From the NCBI GenBank assembly GCA_038030265.1, contig CM075942.1, positions 36,732,751 to 36,796,750 on the forward strand: a DNA stretch of 64,000 nt, read 5' to 3'. Of this stretch, positions 10,114 through 20,200 are shown piece after piece. Numbering within the stretch: the first letter of the stretch is position 1; every line of letters starts with the position of its first letter. A program made the position numbers and the translations under genes. The DNA comes from Corythucha ciliata. Lineage: Eukaryota; Arthropoda; Insecta; Hemiptera; Tingidae. The notes under the pieces are model-generated. The model was not told the DNA's origin. It was given only the letters and a program-made list of their open reading frames with translations, and searched no databases.

Positions 10114-10488
10114 CTACTCAAGCATGGCCGGTCCCAGCCCTCTTCGCTCCAGCCAGGAGCGGGAGAAGGCCAGGAGGCGGCCATACGCCCGCCGGTCTCG
10201 GACAAGAGCCGCGTCTCCCGGCGGGCCTCCACTCCCCCATGTCGCCCGCCGCAGATCCCCGTGGAGGCTGCAGCGACGAAGCACATGGTCGGCGGTCTCC
10301 TCCTCGACACCACAAGGGCATGTTGGAGAGTCCCGCCGCCGGAAGAACCACAACTTGGCGTTAAACGAGCCGTGTCCAGTCAGGATTTGCATGGCAGCGT
10401 GCTCAAGGGTGAACCACTTGGCCGCTGCCAGTCTCATCCGAACGTCGGGCACGAACCCGACGAACTGTAAGTCCAACGCGCCTGCCAA
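10114..10488 (-). pseudogene. R1-type LINE ORF2 C-terminus with CxC...H...C finger
   Basis: This minus-strand frame encodes the last part of ORF2. AAKWFTLEHAAMQILTGHGSF is followed by WFFRRRDSPTCPCGVEEET and ADHVLRRC. The CxC-x7-8-H-x4-C pattern after an LTGHG-like stretch is a known signature of R1-type C-terminal domains. It lies in another frame from the upstream piece (10434-11117), so a frameshift near 10434-10488 separates them. Confidence 0.78.
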
Positions 10489-11117
10489 GCCTCAACGACT
10501 AGGTCGTCAAGGAGGCGGAGGCCCCATGCGGCCCCCCACTCCTCGGCCAAGAGACCGAGGCGTTCTGCCCAATCTTCACGGCACCGTACCCGGTCCAAGT
10601 TTCCCTGAACCAGGCGGCGCCCGTGAACCCATGCGTCGAGCAGGAGGTCCGCAGGAGGTATCCCCGCCAGCACCTGAAGCGCGTCGGAACTGACAGTCCG
10701 GTACGCCATGGTCACCCTTACCAAGGCCTGCCGCTGCAAGCTGAGGACCTTCGCCCTCTGAGCTTTCGTGGGCCGGTGCCACCACCACGTTGCACCGTAC
10801 AGCAGGGTAGGTATGAATACCGCCCTGAAGTAACGAGCTCGGCAGTGGAAGTTCGTGCCCCATACGTTGCCCCCCACCGACCTAAAGAGGGCAAGGGTCC
10901 TCTCCAGCTCCCCCGCAACCGCCTCTAGCTGCGGGGTCGCTGTCCTCCCCGGGTTAATCTCGACCCCTAGGTAGCGGCCCTGCCGTTCCCCCACAAGGCG
11001 TGATCCCCGATAGCGCACCACCAGGGGGCTACCCTGCGAGAGACGACCCCGCATTAGGACCATTTGGGTCTTCGGCACCGCGAGAGCCAGTTTGACCGCC
11101 CCGCACCATTCGTCCAC
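10434..11117 (-). pseudogene. R1-type LINE ORF2, thumb and linker region
   Basis: About 227 codons that follow the RT palm in R1-like ORF2. Landmarks are WCGAVKLALAVPKTQMVLMRG (residues near 4-24), RYLGVEINPG, FRAVFIPTLLYGATWWWHRP and LSLQRQALVRVTMAYRTVSSDALQVLAG. The last is the usual RALLRxxxAYRTxSxxALxVLAG block. The FADD box lies in the part lost by 5' truncation. A frameshift near 10450 joins it to the finger-containing C-terminus. It is non-functional as it stands. Confidence 0.82.
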
Positions 11118-11158
11118 GCCTCGCTACCGGGAGACGCCGGGTCGCGGTCGGGCGACTT

Positions 11159-11173
11159 CATAAGTCCCCGGCC
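11159..11173. repeat. target-site duplication, right copy (R1-type LINE)
   Basis: Exact second copy of CATAAGTCCCCGGCC (first at 9828-9842). Confidence 0.88.
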
Positions 11174-11264
11174 ATTTTGATTTCTCTATTGATGAAAAAA
11201 CTCTCCAATACTTCGTGGGTCCTGTGATTACCAGTGATTACCCTCGCACACAAGGACCTCTGTC

Positions 11265-11695
11265 ATATGGCCAGAATTTGGTCGACAGGAGTAATTAATG
11301 TGTGAATAAAACGCTGAGTTGGAGCGTTGTAAGTACTCTTTATACCGTGTGCAGAATTAACGTTCCGTCCGACCACTGCATGTTACCCCGCATCTCAATG
11401 CCAGTTGATAAATCCCACTCTTTTGAAAGAGATCTATTTGATCCTTAATCCTCAACATGCTTTTTAGATTGCTCACAGTCTTGAAGCCAACCCAGAAACC
11501 AGGAAATCCTTGGGTTCGTCAGCGCGTTGACTCTAAGGGAACACTGAACCAAAAAGACGCTCCTTTGTCGTTAAAACCAGCAAGGCACCCACAATTCTCT
11601 CAAATTCTGCACACGATTTAAGGATCACTTACAGCGCTCCAACTCAGCATTTTATTCACACATTAATTACTCCTGCCGACCAAATTCTCATGACT
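11265..11695. mobile_element. foldback element, about 430 bp
   Basis: The left arm (about 11268-11332) and the complement of the right arm (about 11625-11692) agree closely. Both contain AATTTGGTCG, AGGAGTAATTAATGTGTGAA and TGAGTTGGAGCG. Further in, CGTGTGCAGAATT at about 11346-11358 pairs with AATTCTGCACACG at about 11604-11616. There is no coding content. It is most likely a non-autonomous DNA element of unknown superfamily. Confidence 0.7.
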
Positions 11696-11847
11696 TAACC
11701 TCATACAGGTCGTAGTCGTAGAAGACCACCTTCAAGTTATCCTGGGGCGTGGAATTATCTCCTCGATCCAGAGTTTATGGGCTGCTCGCGTTGTCCTGCC
11801 TAGAAAGAAAAGGGCTGACGGCAATGAAAAATTCAGATTCTGGTTTG

Positions 11848-11855
11848 GTTACAGA
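11848..11855. repeat. 8-bp target duplication, hAT left
   Basis: GTTACAGA, repeated at 15300-15307. An 8-bp duplication is the hallmark of hAT integration. Confidence 0.92.
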
Positions 11856-11869
11856 CAGTGGCGGCTCGT
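11856..11869. repeat. hAT left terminal inverted repeat
   Basis: CAGTGGCGGCTCGT. It is the exact reverse complement of 15286-15299 and begins with the CAG...CTG-type terminus usual for hAT elements. Confidence 0.92.
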
Positions 11870-12547
11870 GGTCAAAAATATTGGCGGGGCACTTCTACAG
11901 CATTTCTTAGCAATCTTCCTTTAGGGATATCCCATTAGATCAGGGCGCCTTTTGACCGTTTGATGAAAGTTAGAGATCTGCATATTCCCCACAATGATTC
12001 GTAGCTGGGGCATTAAACAATACCGCTGGAGATTTCTTGTAATGGAAGCAGGTCTTGTAAGTTTTATGAAACTGGGTACTGGTCATCAAAATGGTAATGT
12101 GAAAATAGCGAAATGCAGGTAACAGCTGACCATGCTGCTGCTCCTGTACAGTGAATAGCTAAGAAAATAATTGAGATGGATTGCCCAGCCTCTCACCAGC
12201 TCGTTAAAGAGTTAACGCCACACAGCACCAACAATATTACTTCAATTTTAATTGATACACAATCATGCATTAGCGGATATTACTTGAGGAAACCAGGAAC
12301 CAGGACTTACCACGAGGAGATGGGTGCAATGAAGTCCCCCCTACCCAGCCAACCAACCATCCACCCGGGTAGGTAATGTAGAAGTGCCCCAAAAAACGTT
12401 GATAATATAAAATATACGAACGTATTCAAACAAGTTGTAATTATTTTAAAAAATATCAAATAAACAGAAAGAACGAATACAAATAACGATAAATACGAAT
12501 TCCAAGAACGAATTAATTAAAAACTAAGTCAAAACCAAACTAATAAA

Positions 12548-14653
12548 TTATTTGTAAACAAAATCCATTCTTCTATTTTTCAGTTGAGCGAATTTGTCCA
12601 TGACTTTCGAGTTGAAATCAGGGATATTTTTAATGAAATCCCTCTCTATGGATAAAACAGCAAGAGCATTTAGCCGTTCTTGTGAAATCGTGGACCTTAA
12701 AAACGTCTTGATCCTTTTTAAAGTAGAAAAGGCCCTTTCTGATTCCGCGGTGGTCATTGGAGTAGTGACAAGTACTTGAAGCAGTTTTACTGTTTCTGAA
12801 TAAACTTCATTTAAATTGTTATGCAAAAACAATTTCAATAGAGCGAGAGCTCCATTCGCAGCTACGAAATCGGATCGACAATAGATTATTATTAATTCCG
12901 ACTTCAATCGAGGACCTTCTAAAAAGGGGTACGCATTGATCGTCTCATCGAACTCCTTTTGGGGAAACTGCTTCGAATAATTTAAGAAAAGATCTGTATA
13001 AAACAATTTGGATGCTTGCAAATGGCCAGTAAAATCAAAGCGATCTTGTACTTGATTCAAAATTAAATCGCAAACTTCTATCGCTGAACTAAGTTTGTTC
13101 GAAGGGGTATCACATTTTCTTTTACGTTTGTTCGTGGAGGCCGGTGGGGGTTCCTGAATATTTTCCCTGACTTTCTGAACCTCATGTTTGAAATGGTCGA
13201 TATTATTTCGAATTTGGACTGGGTCAGTGTCACGTTTTTGCATTTGAGCGAAAAGTATGTCAACGTGTGGCATAATTTTGTTGAAATGCTCAAGCCAGAA
13301 ATTGAAGCTATCGTCTTCGAGGGATGCCAGCAAGCCACTGGATTCCCTAATGGTTATAGAGTTAAAATTTCCACTCTCACAAATTTCCTCGAACGTTTCG
13401 ATAAGTGCATCGCGATATTCGTGCACTGATTGCACAAGCCTGGCATTAAAATTCCATCTTGTTTGCGATGGCCTCGGGATCCTACGGCGCTGGATGGCAT
13501 TATCAAGGACTGAAATTCTTAGGGGTGAGCGGCTGAAAAAGGAAGAAATCCCCGACAAATTGGCAAAAAATATTCGAACTTCGGTAATGGATGAAGTGGC
13601 TCCAATCATAGTCAGGTTAAGTTGGTGGGAGTAGCAGTGAAGATAATGTCCGTTGGGATATTTGGCTTTAATGAGTGAATTTACTCCTCTATTTTTCCCT
13701 CTCATTACCGATGCCCCGTCGTATGTCTGGGCAACAAGTTTTTCATTTATTCCTTTTAGAACGGTTTCTAACTGACTAGATAAGGTTTCAAAGATTCCCT
13801 CTGCTGAGCATGAGGTGGGACGACAAAACCGGTAAAATATTTCGACTACAGAGCCGTCGGTCAAAACGTAGCGAAATATTGTGACTAGCTGAAATTTGGA
13901 CGAGCAATCTGTAGTTTCATCAGCCTGAATTGAAATGAAAGGAGCACAACTCATTTCTTCGTGCACCTGTTCTGTAAAAACGTCTAAAATGCAGTCTAAA
14001 AGTTCATTTTGGATTGTTTTGGAAGTGCCTTTAAATACAGAGGCTTTTTCCAGATGAACTTTCAATGCAGAGTCTAACTCAGCAGCGAAATCGACTAAAC
14101 CAAGAAATACTCCCTTGTGCGATGATCCAACAGTTTCGTCGTGACCCCGCAAGGCAAGTTCAAAAACACCGCAAAATTTTATGCAGTCTATTAATAACGA
14201 CAAAACGTATCTATTGCGGTCGACACTTTCGTTATGGCGTTTGACGTTTAGGTGGTAGGCTGAATCTAATTGCAGGGCTATATTTACTTGACCCAAAAGT
14301 GCATATTCTGTGGCATTGTCCAAATGAGTTTTTGACATTTCATGGCATTTGGTCCTTTCACTCAAATGTTTGATGTCGGTGACTCCTTTCGAAGTCCACG
14401 CTTCATCGCCACCATACAAAACGCATACAAAACAAAACAAAGCATTTTTTTCCGGGCAACCCGCCAACCAAGTCTTTTTATTGTACCACTGCTTGTTAAA
14501 TTTGCGATTGCAGCTAGATTTCGCATTTTTCGCCACGCGTTGCACAATGTTCAACTCCGGTTTGGGAGGTCCTAGTTTTTTGACATCTAGTTTTTCTTCG
14601 TAAGTCAGGTCCTTGAACTTACGGCTCATCAAACATTTTATTGAGTTCATCAC
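12548..14653 (-). CDS. hAT transposase with TTF-type zinc finger (ZMYM1-like)
   Basis: A 701-residue transposase that would cut and paste the surrounding element. The N-terminal part (about 60-115) matches the TTF-type zinc finger of ZMYM1-like hAT proteins: WLAGCPEKNALFCFVC, then GVTDIKHLSERTKCHE and SKTHLD. The RNase H-like core has FISIQADETTDCSS (first Asp, about residue 245) and LVAQTYDGASVMRG (second Asp, about 312). The conserved RPSQTRWNF and HCYSHQLNL stretches follow. The C-terminal dimerisation block (about 635-680) has MTTAESERAFSTLKRIKTFLR and RLNALAVLSIERD, with the conserved acidic ESERxFS motif. The length and the absence of stops suggest a functional enzyme. ZMYM1-like host genes derive from this family, but the terminal repeats make a live transposon the better reading. 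Confidence 0.95.
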   Translation of the reverse strand: MMNSIKCLMSRKFKDLTYEEKLDVKKLGPPKPELNIVQRVAKNAKSSCNRKFNKQWYNKKTWLAGCPEKNALFCFVCVLYGGDEAWTSKGVTDIKHLSERTKCHEMSKTHLDNATEYALLGQVNIALQLDSAYHLNVKRHNESVDRNRYVLSLLIDCIKFCGVFELALRGHDETVGSSHKGVFLGLVDFAAELDSALKVHLEKASVFKGTSKTIQNELLDCILDVFTEQVHEEMSCAPFISIQADETTDCSSKFQLVTIFRYVLTDGSVVEIFYRFCRPTSCSAEGIFETLSSQLETVLKGINEKLVAQTYDGASVMRGKNRGVNSLIKAKYPNGHYLHCYSHQLNLTMIGATSSITEVRIFFANLSGISSFFSRSPLRISVLDNAIQRRRIPRPSQTRWNFNARLVQSVHEYRDALIETFEEICESGNFNSITIRESSGLLASLEDDSFNFWLEHFNKIMPHVDILFAQMQKRDTDPVQIRNNIDHFKHEVQKVRENIQEPPPASTNKRKRKCDTPSNKLSSAIEVCDLILNQVQDRFDFTGHLQASKLFYTDLFLNYSKQFPQKEFDETINAYPFLEGPRLKSELIIIYCRSDFVAANGALALLKLFLHNNLNEVYSETVKLLQVLVTTPMTTAESERAFSTLKRIKTFLRSTISQERLNALAVLSIERDFIKNIPDFNSKVMDKFAQLKNRRMDFVYK

Positions 14654-15277
14654 GCAACTAAAGATTTTAACATACCTGGCGGGATAACGTTTTTAACGAA
14701 CTGACAACAGCTCAAACTTATTCAGAGTGGAAGAGCACCCACTTACGTAAAACGGCGTCCACTTTGCACTTCAATAATTACTTTTAAAATTATAGTAACT
14801 GGCCGCGACCGCGTTGACTTTGCTCATCATCACTCAATAACTGAAAAAGAGCCGGCTATAACCGTACAAAGCAAATCCCTTTTTCATGCCGGGTGGGTGG
14901 CGCGGCTGCCGGCCGAAAAAGCCTATTCATCATTGAAAAGCTCTCCCACCACTTCGGGGCACCGTCCCGAATCATTGAAAAAACGTCAGCGAGAGCCAAT
15001 CAAATTCCTCTTTTCATGAGCAGTTCGCGCGTTTTCTTCTCTTTAACGGGGCACTTTTTAAAATAAGGAGAAAGTGCCCCGGACGGGTGAAATTTCCCTT
15101 CGACTGTTCATTTCATTCGCGAAAATCGACCTTGAAGATCCTCGAGGGGGTTTTAAACTCATTTAAAAAGAGCTCGGTACCAAATTATAATTCTGATGAC
15201 AAAAAATTAGTATAAAATGATGAAATATTTTAAATAGTTGGCGACAGGATTTTTGGCGGGGCACTGCCCAAAGTGCC

Positions 15278-15288
15278 CCTTATATACG
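15278..15288 (-). promoter_or_regulatory. candidate TATA box of the hAT transposase
   Basis: TATATAAGGGG on the minus strand lies directly inside the right terminal repeat, about 630 bp upstream of the transposase ATG. Placement and sequence fit a core promoter. No initiator or splice site was confirmed, so this is inference. Confidence 0.35.
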
Positions 15289-15299
15289 AGCCGCCACTG
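15286..15299. repeat. hAT right terminal inverted repeat
   Basis: ACGAGCCGCCACTG, exact reverse complement of 11856-11869. Confidence 0.92.
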
Positions 15300-15307
15300 G
15301 TTACAGA
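15300..15307. repeat. 8-bp target duplication, hAT right
   Basis: Second copy of GTTACAGA (first at 11848-11855). Confidence 0.92.
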
Positions 15308-17280
15308 GCCATCAATGAAATCACGTAAACGGACGCCTATCCACTTTCACTTATTACTAACGAAACTCCAGAGAAGCAAGGGTGTTACCAGTATTTTTCA
15401 ACAATTAATTTATCCACCAATTACCACCAGACAGCCATAATGCCAGAGGACGTCGATTAAGCTGCGTTTAGAACGCTTGGTAAGGGCACTTTACTCCCCG
15501 TAAAATGCCATTTGGCATCGAAAACACCCCTGCTGCGTTCTAGACGGGCACCTTTTGTTTGGCATCCAAGTGTTCTCGAACATGGTTGGTGGATTCATGG
15601 ATGCCACATATGATTTGATAGACTGGCGGGGGCGGAATTTCTACAACAGTGCTGCCATTTTAAGAGCGCGCCCGATGCCGAAATGAATAAAAAAGAGCAA
15701 GACCTTAAGGCTTCAAATTTGTCAAGCATTATAAAGAACGACAAAGATGTTGGGGGCAGGACCCACCAAACAATCACGAAAAATTGTACCGAAGGTGCGG
15801 TCCAGTCTCCGTTTCGACCTCAGACCTTCAGCTACTCGGTCCTGGTCTCATCAGCCCGGCAATTGAGCCGAGTACGAAGCCGATGGACCGCCCCTCACCG
15901 GGAACGGAGGTGCCACTGCACTGCGATCCCCGCCCCCGGTGCTCCACCCGACCCAGCAAAATGGAATCAGGGACGACCCGGCTCACCAAGACTTATGGGA
16001 ACCGTGAGGGGGAAACGGGTACTGGGGATGTTGTGGCCAGGCGCCACAGCCGAGTTCAATGAAAAACGACGAATAAAGAGCTCAGGTAGCTGAAGGTCTG
16101 AGGTCAAAACGGAGATTGGACCGTGTAATATTGTTAATGTTCCCATAAAATATGAAATACTAAAGTCATTTATTTAACATTATCAGCTCTCGTAACTACT
16201 CGTATAGGTTGCTTGCAACCTCTTTCTCCTTCCGTTACCTAACATGATTACTTCTTTATCACAGACCGCACCGTCGGTGCAATTTTTCGTATTTAAGCAT
16301 ATGCTATTGCGTGAGTGTTTGGAACGCTTTTGGTGGGAGAACTGGGATTTTCGTCAAAAAGTCCATTCCCAGTACGCTCGGTAGATCCTGGAAGGATAGT
16401 GAATGCGTGGGGGTACTGTGGATGTACTAAAAACTCCATTTCTAGCGTCAGACTGGCTTTGATCATCACCGTGAAGCCCTACAAGCTTTCACGTATGCCA
16501 TATTATTGGGGCCGCCTGTGATAGGGACCGTTATTACTACTTAAGGCTTGGGGCCCCAGAATCCACGACCATTTTCTTTTCTAAATCATTCATGCGGTCC
16601 AGCTTTGCAAGTAGGAGAGGTTGATCCCACGCAGGCAAGGTTGGGCAAAGCAGCGGTAATTGGTGAATCAGCTGAGAGGAGTAACCGTCTTCGGCCTATA
16701 GAGCCGGCATTTCTTAAAAATATGACCATAACATCCACAGAAAGAGCAGGCTTCTCTGCTAAAATGGTCGTACAGAAATAAACTTGACGACGATCGCGCA
16801 AATAAAACAAAATTGTTTTTCTTTCCACGTCGTTTCGTCGTGCAGATGCCTCGAATCGACCTCATCATAGATTATCGTGATTGCTTGGTGGGTCCTGTCC
16901 CCAACATCATATTGAACTCGGCCTTAGCGCCTAGCCACAATATCCCCGTTTCGCCCTCACGGTTATCATCAGTCCTGGTGAGCCAATTGGTGGGTCAATT
17001 GCCGGGCTGATGAGACCCAAACCGAGTAGCTCAGGTATCTGAAAGTCTGAGGTCGAAATGGAGACTGGACCGCACGGTGCAATTCTTCGGTGCAATTTTT
17101 CGTTTCAACATAGATTGGTTTATCGGAAATAGTTAATCGTGACAGAAAAAATTATTCCCTTTCCGAATGCAAAAAGTCAACTTGAAAGCGAGTTACTCAT
17201 GTGACCCACCAGTGCCTTGTCTTCGCTTCTCGTTGAAATACGCTACAACAAGTGAATGACCTTCTACTTTTTTGTTTCAG
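15308..17280. repeat. repeat-rich spacer with a foldback family upstream of the DAGL exons
   Basis: An inverted repeat spans about 15786-16126. GGTGCGGTCCAGTCTCC and CAGACCTTCAGCTAC on the left pair with GTAGCTGAAGGTCTG and GGAGATTGGACC on the right. The same end recurs at 17028-17080 and 32110-32170 (GCTGAAGGTCTGAG followed by an ACGAGGACTG-like stretch), so this is a dispersed family. The phrase CGGTGCAATTTTTCGT appears at about 16273 and 17090. No exon for the missing DAGL N-terminus was recognised here. ORFs in this interval look like chance. Confidence 0.5.
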
Positions 17281-20200
17281 GTCTCCTGCTCGTTGAAATG
17301 GCTTGGCTGTCGTACGCCGTGGTGTGGCTAGCGACAAACTACATGAGTTGTCCCTTGGAAGGCGTCAAAGATGCTGTTCTCGGTGATGAAAACAATTTCT
17401 AATGCCTGTTGTCAATACCTAGATTATAACTAAAGGTTTTTTGTTTGTGCGTCCTCTAAAGGCATGGTCGCGTGCAACTGGGTCGTCGTTCTCGCCTTAC
17501 TTTTAATGGGCTGGTGTGTATTCGATTCAGCAGGACGATCCTGGGTGAAAATGAAAAAATATCAGAGGTCGATGCGCGAGTCCGCGTCTAGATTTCAGTA
17601 CAAACGAAGCGGCAACCGTGGAAGAAACTGGAGGCATCGGTATTGACCAGTCGTTTGAATCGAGTCTCTCGCTGATTTCTCTCGATAATTCTTCCTTTTT
17701 TCAGGAAAGTGTTACGAGCTTATCAAGACAGTTGGGACCACAGGTGTAGACTACTTTTTTGTTGCATACGAAATTCCGATCGTAGCAAGGTAAGTAGATA
17801 TCACGCTGTGTTGGTAGGTACTCCAGATGTCACACTGCCTCTTTTTTTTCAGAATTCCTTTACAGACATTGCTCGTCTTTTGTCGGATTTCTTCCGCGAT
17901 TTGGACGTCGTTCCTTCTGATGTCGTCGCCGGGCTGGTTCTTTTGAGAAAATTTCAAAAAATCGAACGTGAAGCTAACATTGCGCAGGTGGTGAACAAAT
18001 TCAGGTAGTCTTGAGCTTGCTGATTCTTTTTTTCTTTTCTTTGTTACCCGTTCCAGCATAAGAATGATACCTACGAGTACCTAAGTGGAGTGCCTATCAC
18101 TCCTCGGACCAAATTCCTGCCACTGGGAGACGTGCAACACTACAGGCATTTTGAAGCCGTTGTCCATTTCATGCACTACGCCTTAGCCGCTTATGGATGG
18201 CCCATGCTAATACTGACTTCCTCTTTCAGAACCTACTGCAAATTGTGTTCTAATTTGAGGTAAGAGAAGATCGCATTGACCGTGAGGAAGGATACTCATG
18301 CCCCCCCCCCTCCCTCCACAAAGCGGTTGCTGTCAACAAAGGGAAAACATCGACGGAGATAACCTTTGCTCTTGTAACTACGCCGCCCTCAAGGGAATGC
18401 TGACTGAATGCGGTCGAGTTGAAATCATATACGCAACCTATCATGTTGACGTGGCGCAAACGCCGTTCTTCGTCGCAATCGACTTTACGAGGCACAAAGT
18501 TGTAGTGTCAATTCGTGGTACTCTCTCCATGAAAGTAAGTTTCTGAAAACTCATTTTAAGGACTCTATTTTGGTGTAAATTGTGGTTTCTGGTACATGGC
18601 CGGAAACGTTTCAAAACCTTGAAATTCTTGTCAAGCTCTTTTGCAATATTTATTCGCCTCCTCAGGACAACTAATAACAACTGAGAAACAATAATTTCAC
18701 CAACCCCCTGTACCCCGTAGCGTAACAATATGGTACTTACAAACTTCATCGTTGATTTTTAGAGTAAATAATAGTACATGGAAGAAAATACATGTATAAT
18801 ATTACATAGAATATTACGTATAGACCATGTACCAGATAATCCAGTTTACAGGATGTCCTGTACTTTTCTTTCTATATCTCTTCAATCTTCGAATAATATT
18901 GATTTCAAACGGATATCTAACAGGACATTATCACCGATCTGAACGCTGAAAGTGAGACACTTCCGTTGAATCCACCCAGGGAAGACTGGCTAGGACATAA
19001 AGTAACATACTTAGTCCGCCCTATTACCTCCTTTACGTCTTATGTATCGCATAATTGCTTTTGGTGTCGGTATTTAGGGAATGGTGGAAGCTGCTGTTTA
19101 CATAAAAGATAAGATTGAAAAAGAAAATATTCTAAGGGAAGCTTTTGCTGAGGCTGAAAAACAATGTCCTGAGGAAAACTTTGGCTTGGTTTTGGTAAAG
19201 TATTTTCAATTCTGTCGTTTAAGGTTTACTTCTCTAACGCGCAAAAATAATTAAAGGTCGGACATTCTCTTGGAGCAGGAACTGCTTCGATACTCGCTAT
19301 ACTTATGCGACAAGTGTACCCTGATTTGCAGTGTTTCGCTTATTCACCTCCAGGAGGGCTTTTAAGGTGGATTAGTTCACAAGAAATCTGGTTTCTTTTA
19401 AAACACAAAAGCATTGTTCTCTTTAGTATGCCTGCAGTACAGTACACTAAAGCCTTCATTACGTCAGTTGTCCTCGGGAAGGATGTAGTGCCCCGGATAG
19501 GGCTGTACCAAATGGAATCCCTGCGGGCTGATTTAATTAACGCAATAAAAAGAAGTAGAGATCCAAAAGTAAGTCTAAACATTCGAAATTAAGGGTCGAA
19601 CGATCTGTCACCAAACTCAAATCTTGTCCCCAAGTGGAAAACAATAACATGCTCCGTCCTGTGTTGTGGATGTGCTCCCATGCCCACTTCCGCCGTCGAA
19701 CTCAAAGCGGACACTGCCACTATGACAGCATATCAAATGGAGAAGAACGCTTCGCGAGCAGCTTCGGTTCATCCGTCTGACTCCACAATCGCTCTCACGC
19801 TTCACCAGCCGCTTTATCCGCCAGGTTCCATCATACATGTTGTTCGGCATCATCCGTCCAAAACTGAGTGAGTTGGAATCAAATTTTCAAGATAAGCTAA
19901 CCACAGTTCTCGTTTTTTCAACGATTCATGCCGGATGTTATAAATAATTATTCTTCCCCTCCTCCCACTAAAATGCATTATTCAGACAGAAGTACGAAAA
20001 GAAATGGAGGTAAGAAATACTGTTATCCCTGCACATAGTTATGGCATAGTTCGTTAAATTAGCTCGATGTCGAATAGAGTAGGAAAAAATCTATCACCTT
20101 GTCGTGTGAAGCAAGCTTTCGAAGTCATCTTGCTTCTTCTACAGGGCTAAAATACCAAAAATGTAAAAATTATACTACTTAGCATCGGTTCTAAGTCTCT

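Larger units (their letters stand above)
9843..11158 (-). mobile_element. 5'-truncated R1-type LINE, GC-rich
   Basis: This is a 1,316-bp insertion on the minus strand between perfect 15-bp duplications. It is far more GC-rich than its surroundings. It holds the thumb and C-terminal part of a LINE ORF2, then a 3' untranslated region of about 270 bp. The 3' end is a short GA repeat, seen as CTCTCTCTCT at 9842-9852, and there is no poly(A). The reverse transcriptase palm is missing, which is a normal 5' truncation. The zinc-finger signature near the end (CPCGVEEETADHVLRRC) and the lack of a poly(A) tail fit R1-like clades. The exact clade would need a tree. Confidence 0.85.
11856..15299 (-). mobile_element. 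complete hAT-superfamily DNA transposon
   Basis: The element is 3,444 bp with perfect 14-bp terminal inverted repeats CAGTGGCGGCTCGT / ACGAGCCGCCACTG and an 8-bp target duplication (GTTACAGA). A subterminal GGCGGGGCACT motif recurs near both ends. One uninterrupted transposase ORF (12548-14653) fills the middle on the minus strand. A TATATAAGGGG stretch just inside the right terminus (about 15278-15288), read on the minus strand, could serve as the transposase promoter. The ends, duplications and ORF are all intact, so the copy looks autonomous and recent. Long AT-rich flanks inside the element (11900-12547 and 14654-15280) show nothing else. Confidence 0.95.

Noticed and set aside
10124..10693. 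189-codon plus-strand ORF with Arg/Pro-rich protein
   Set aside because: GC-rich complement of the R1-type LINE frame, with composition driven by the opposite strand.
12594..13634. Plus-strand ORFs across the hAT region
   Set aside because: They overlap the 701-codon transposase frame on the minus strand, whose domain content is clear. They are shadow frames.
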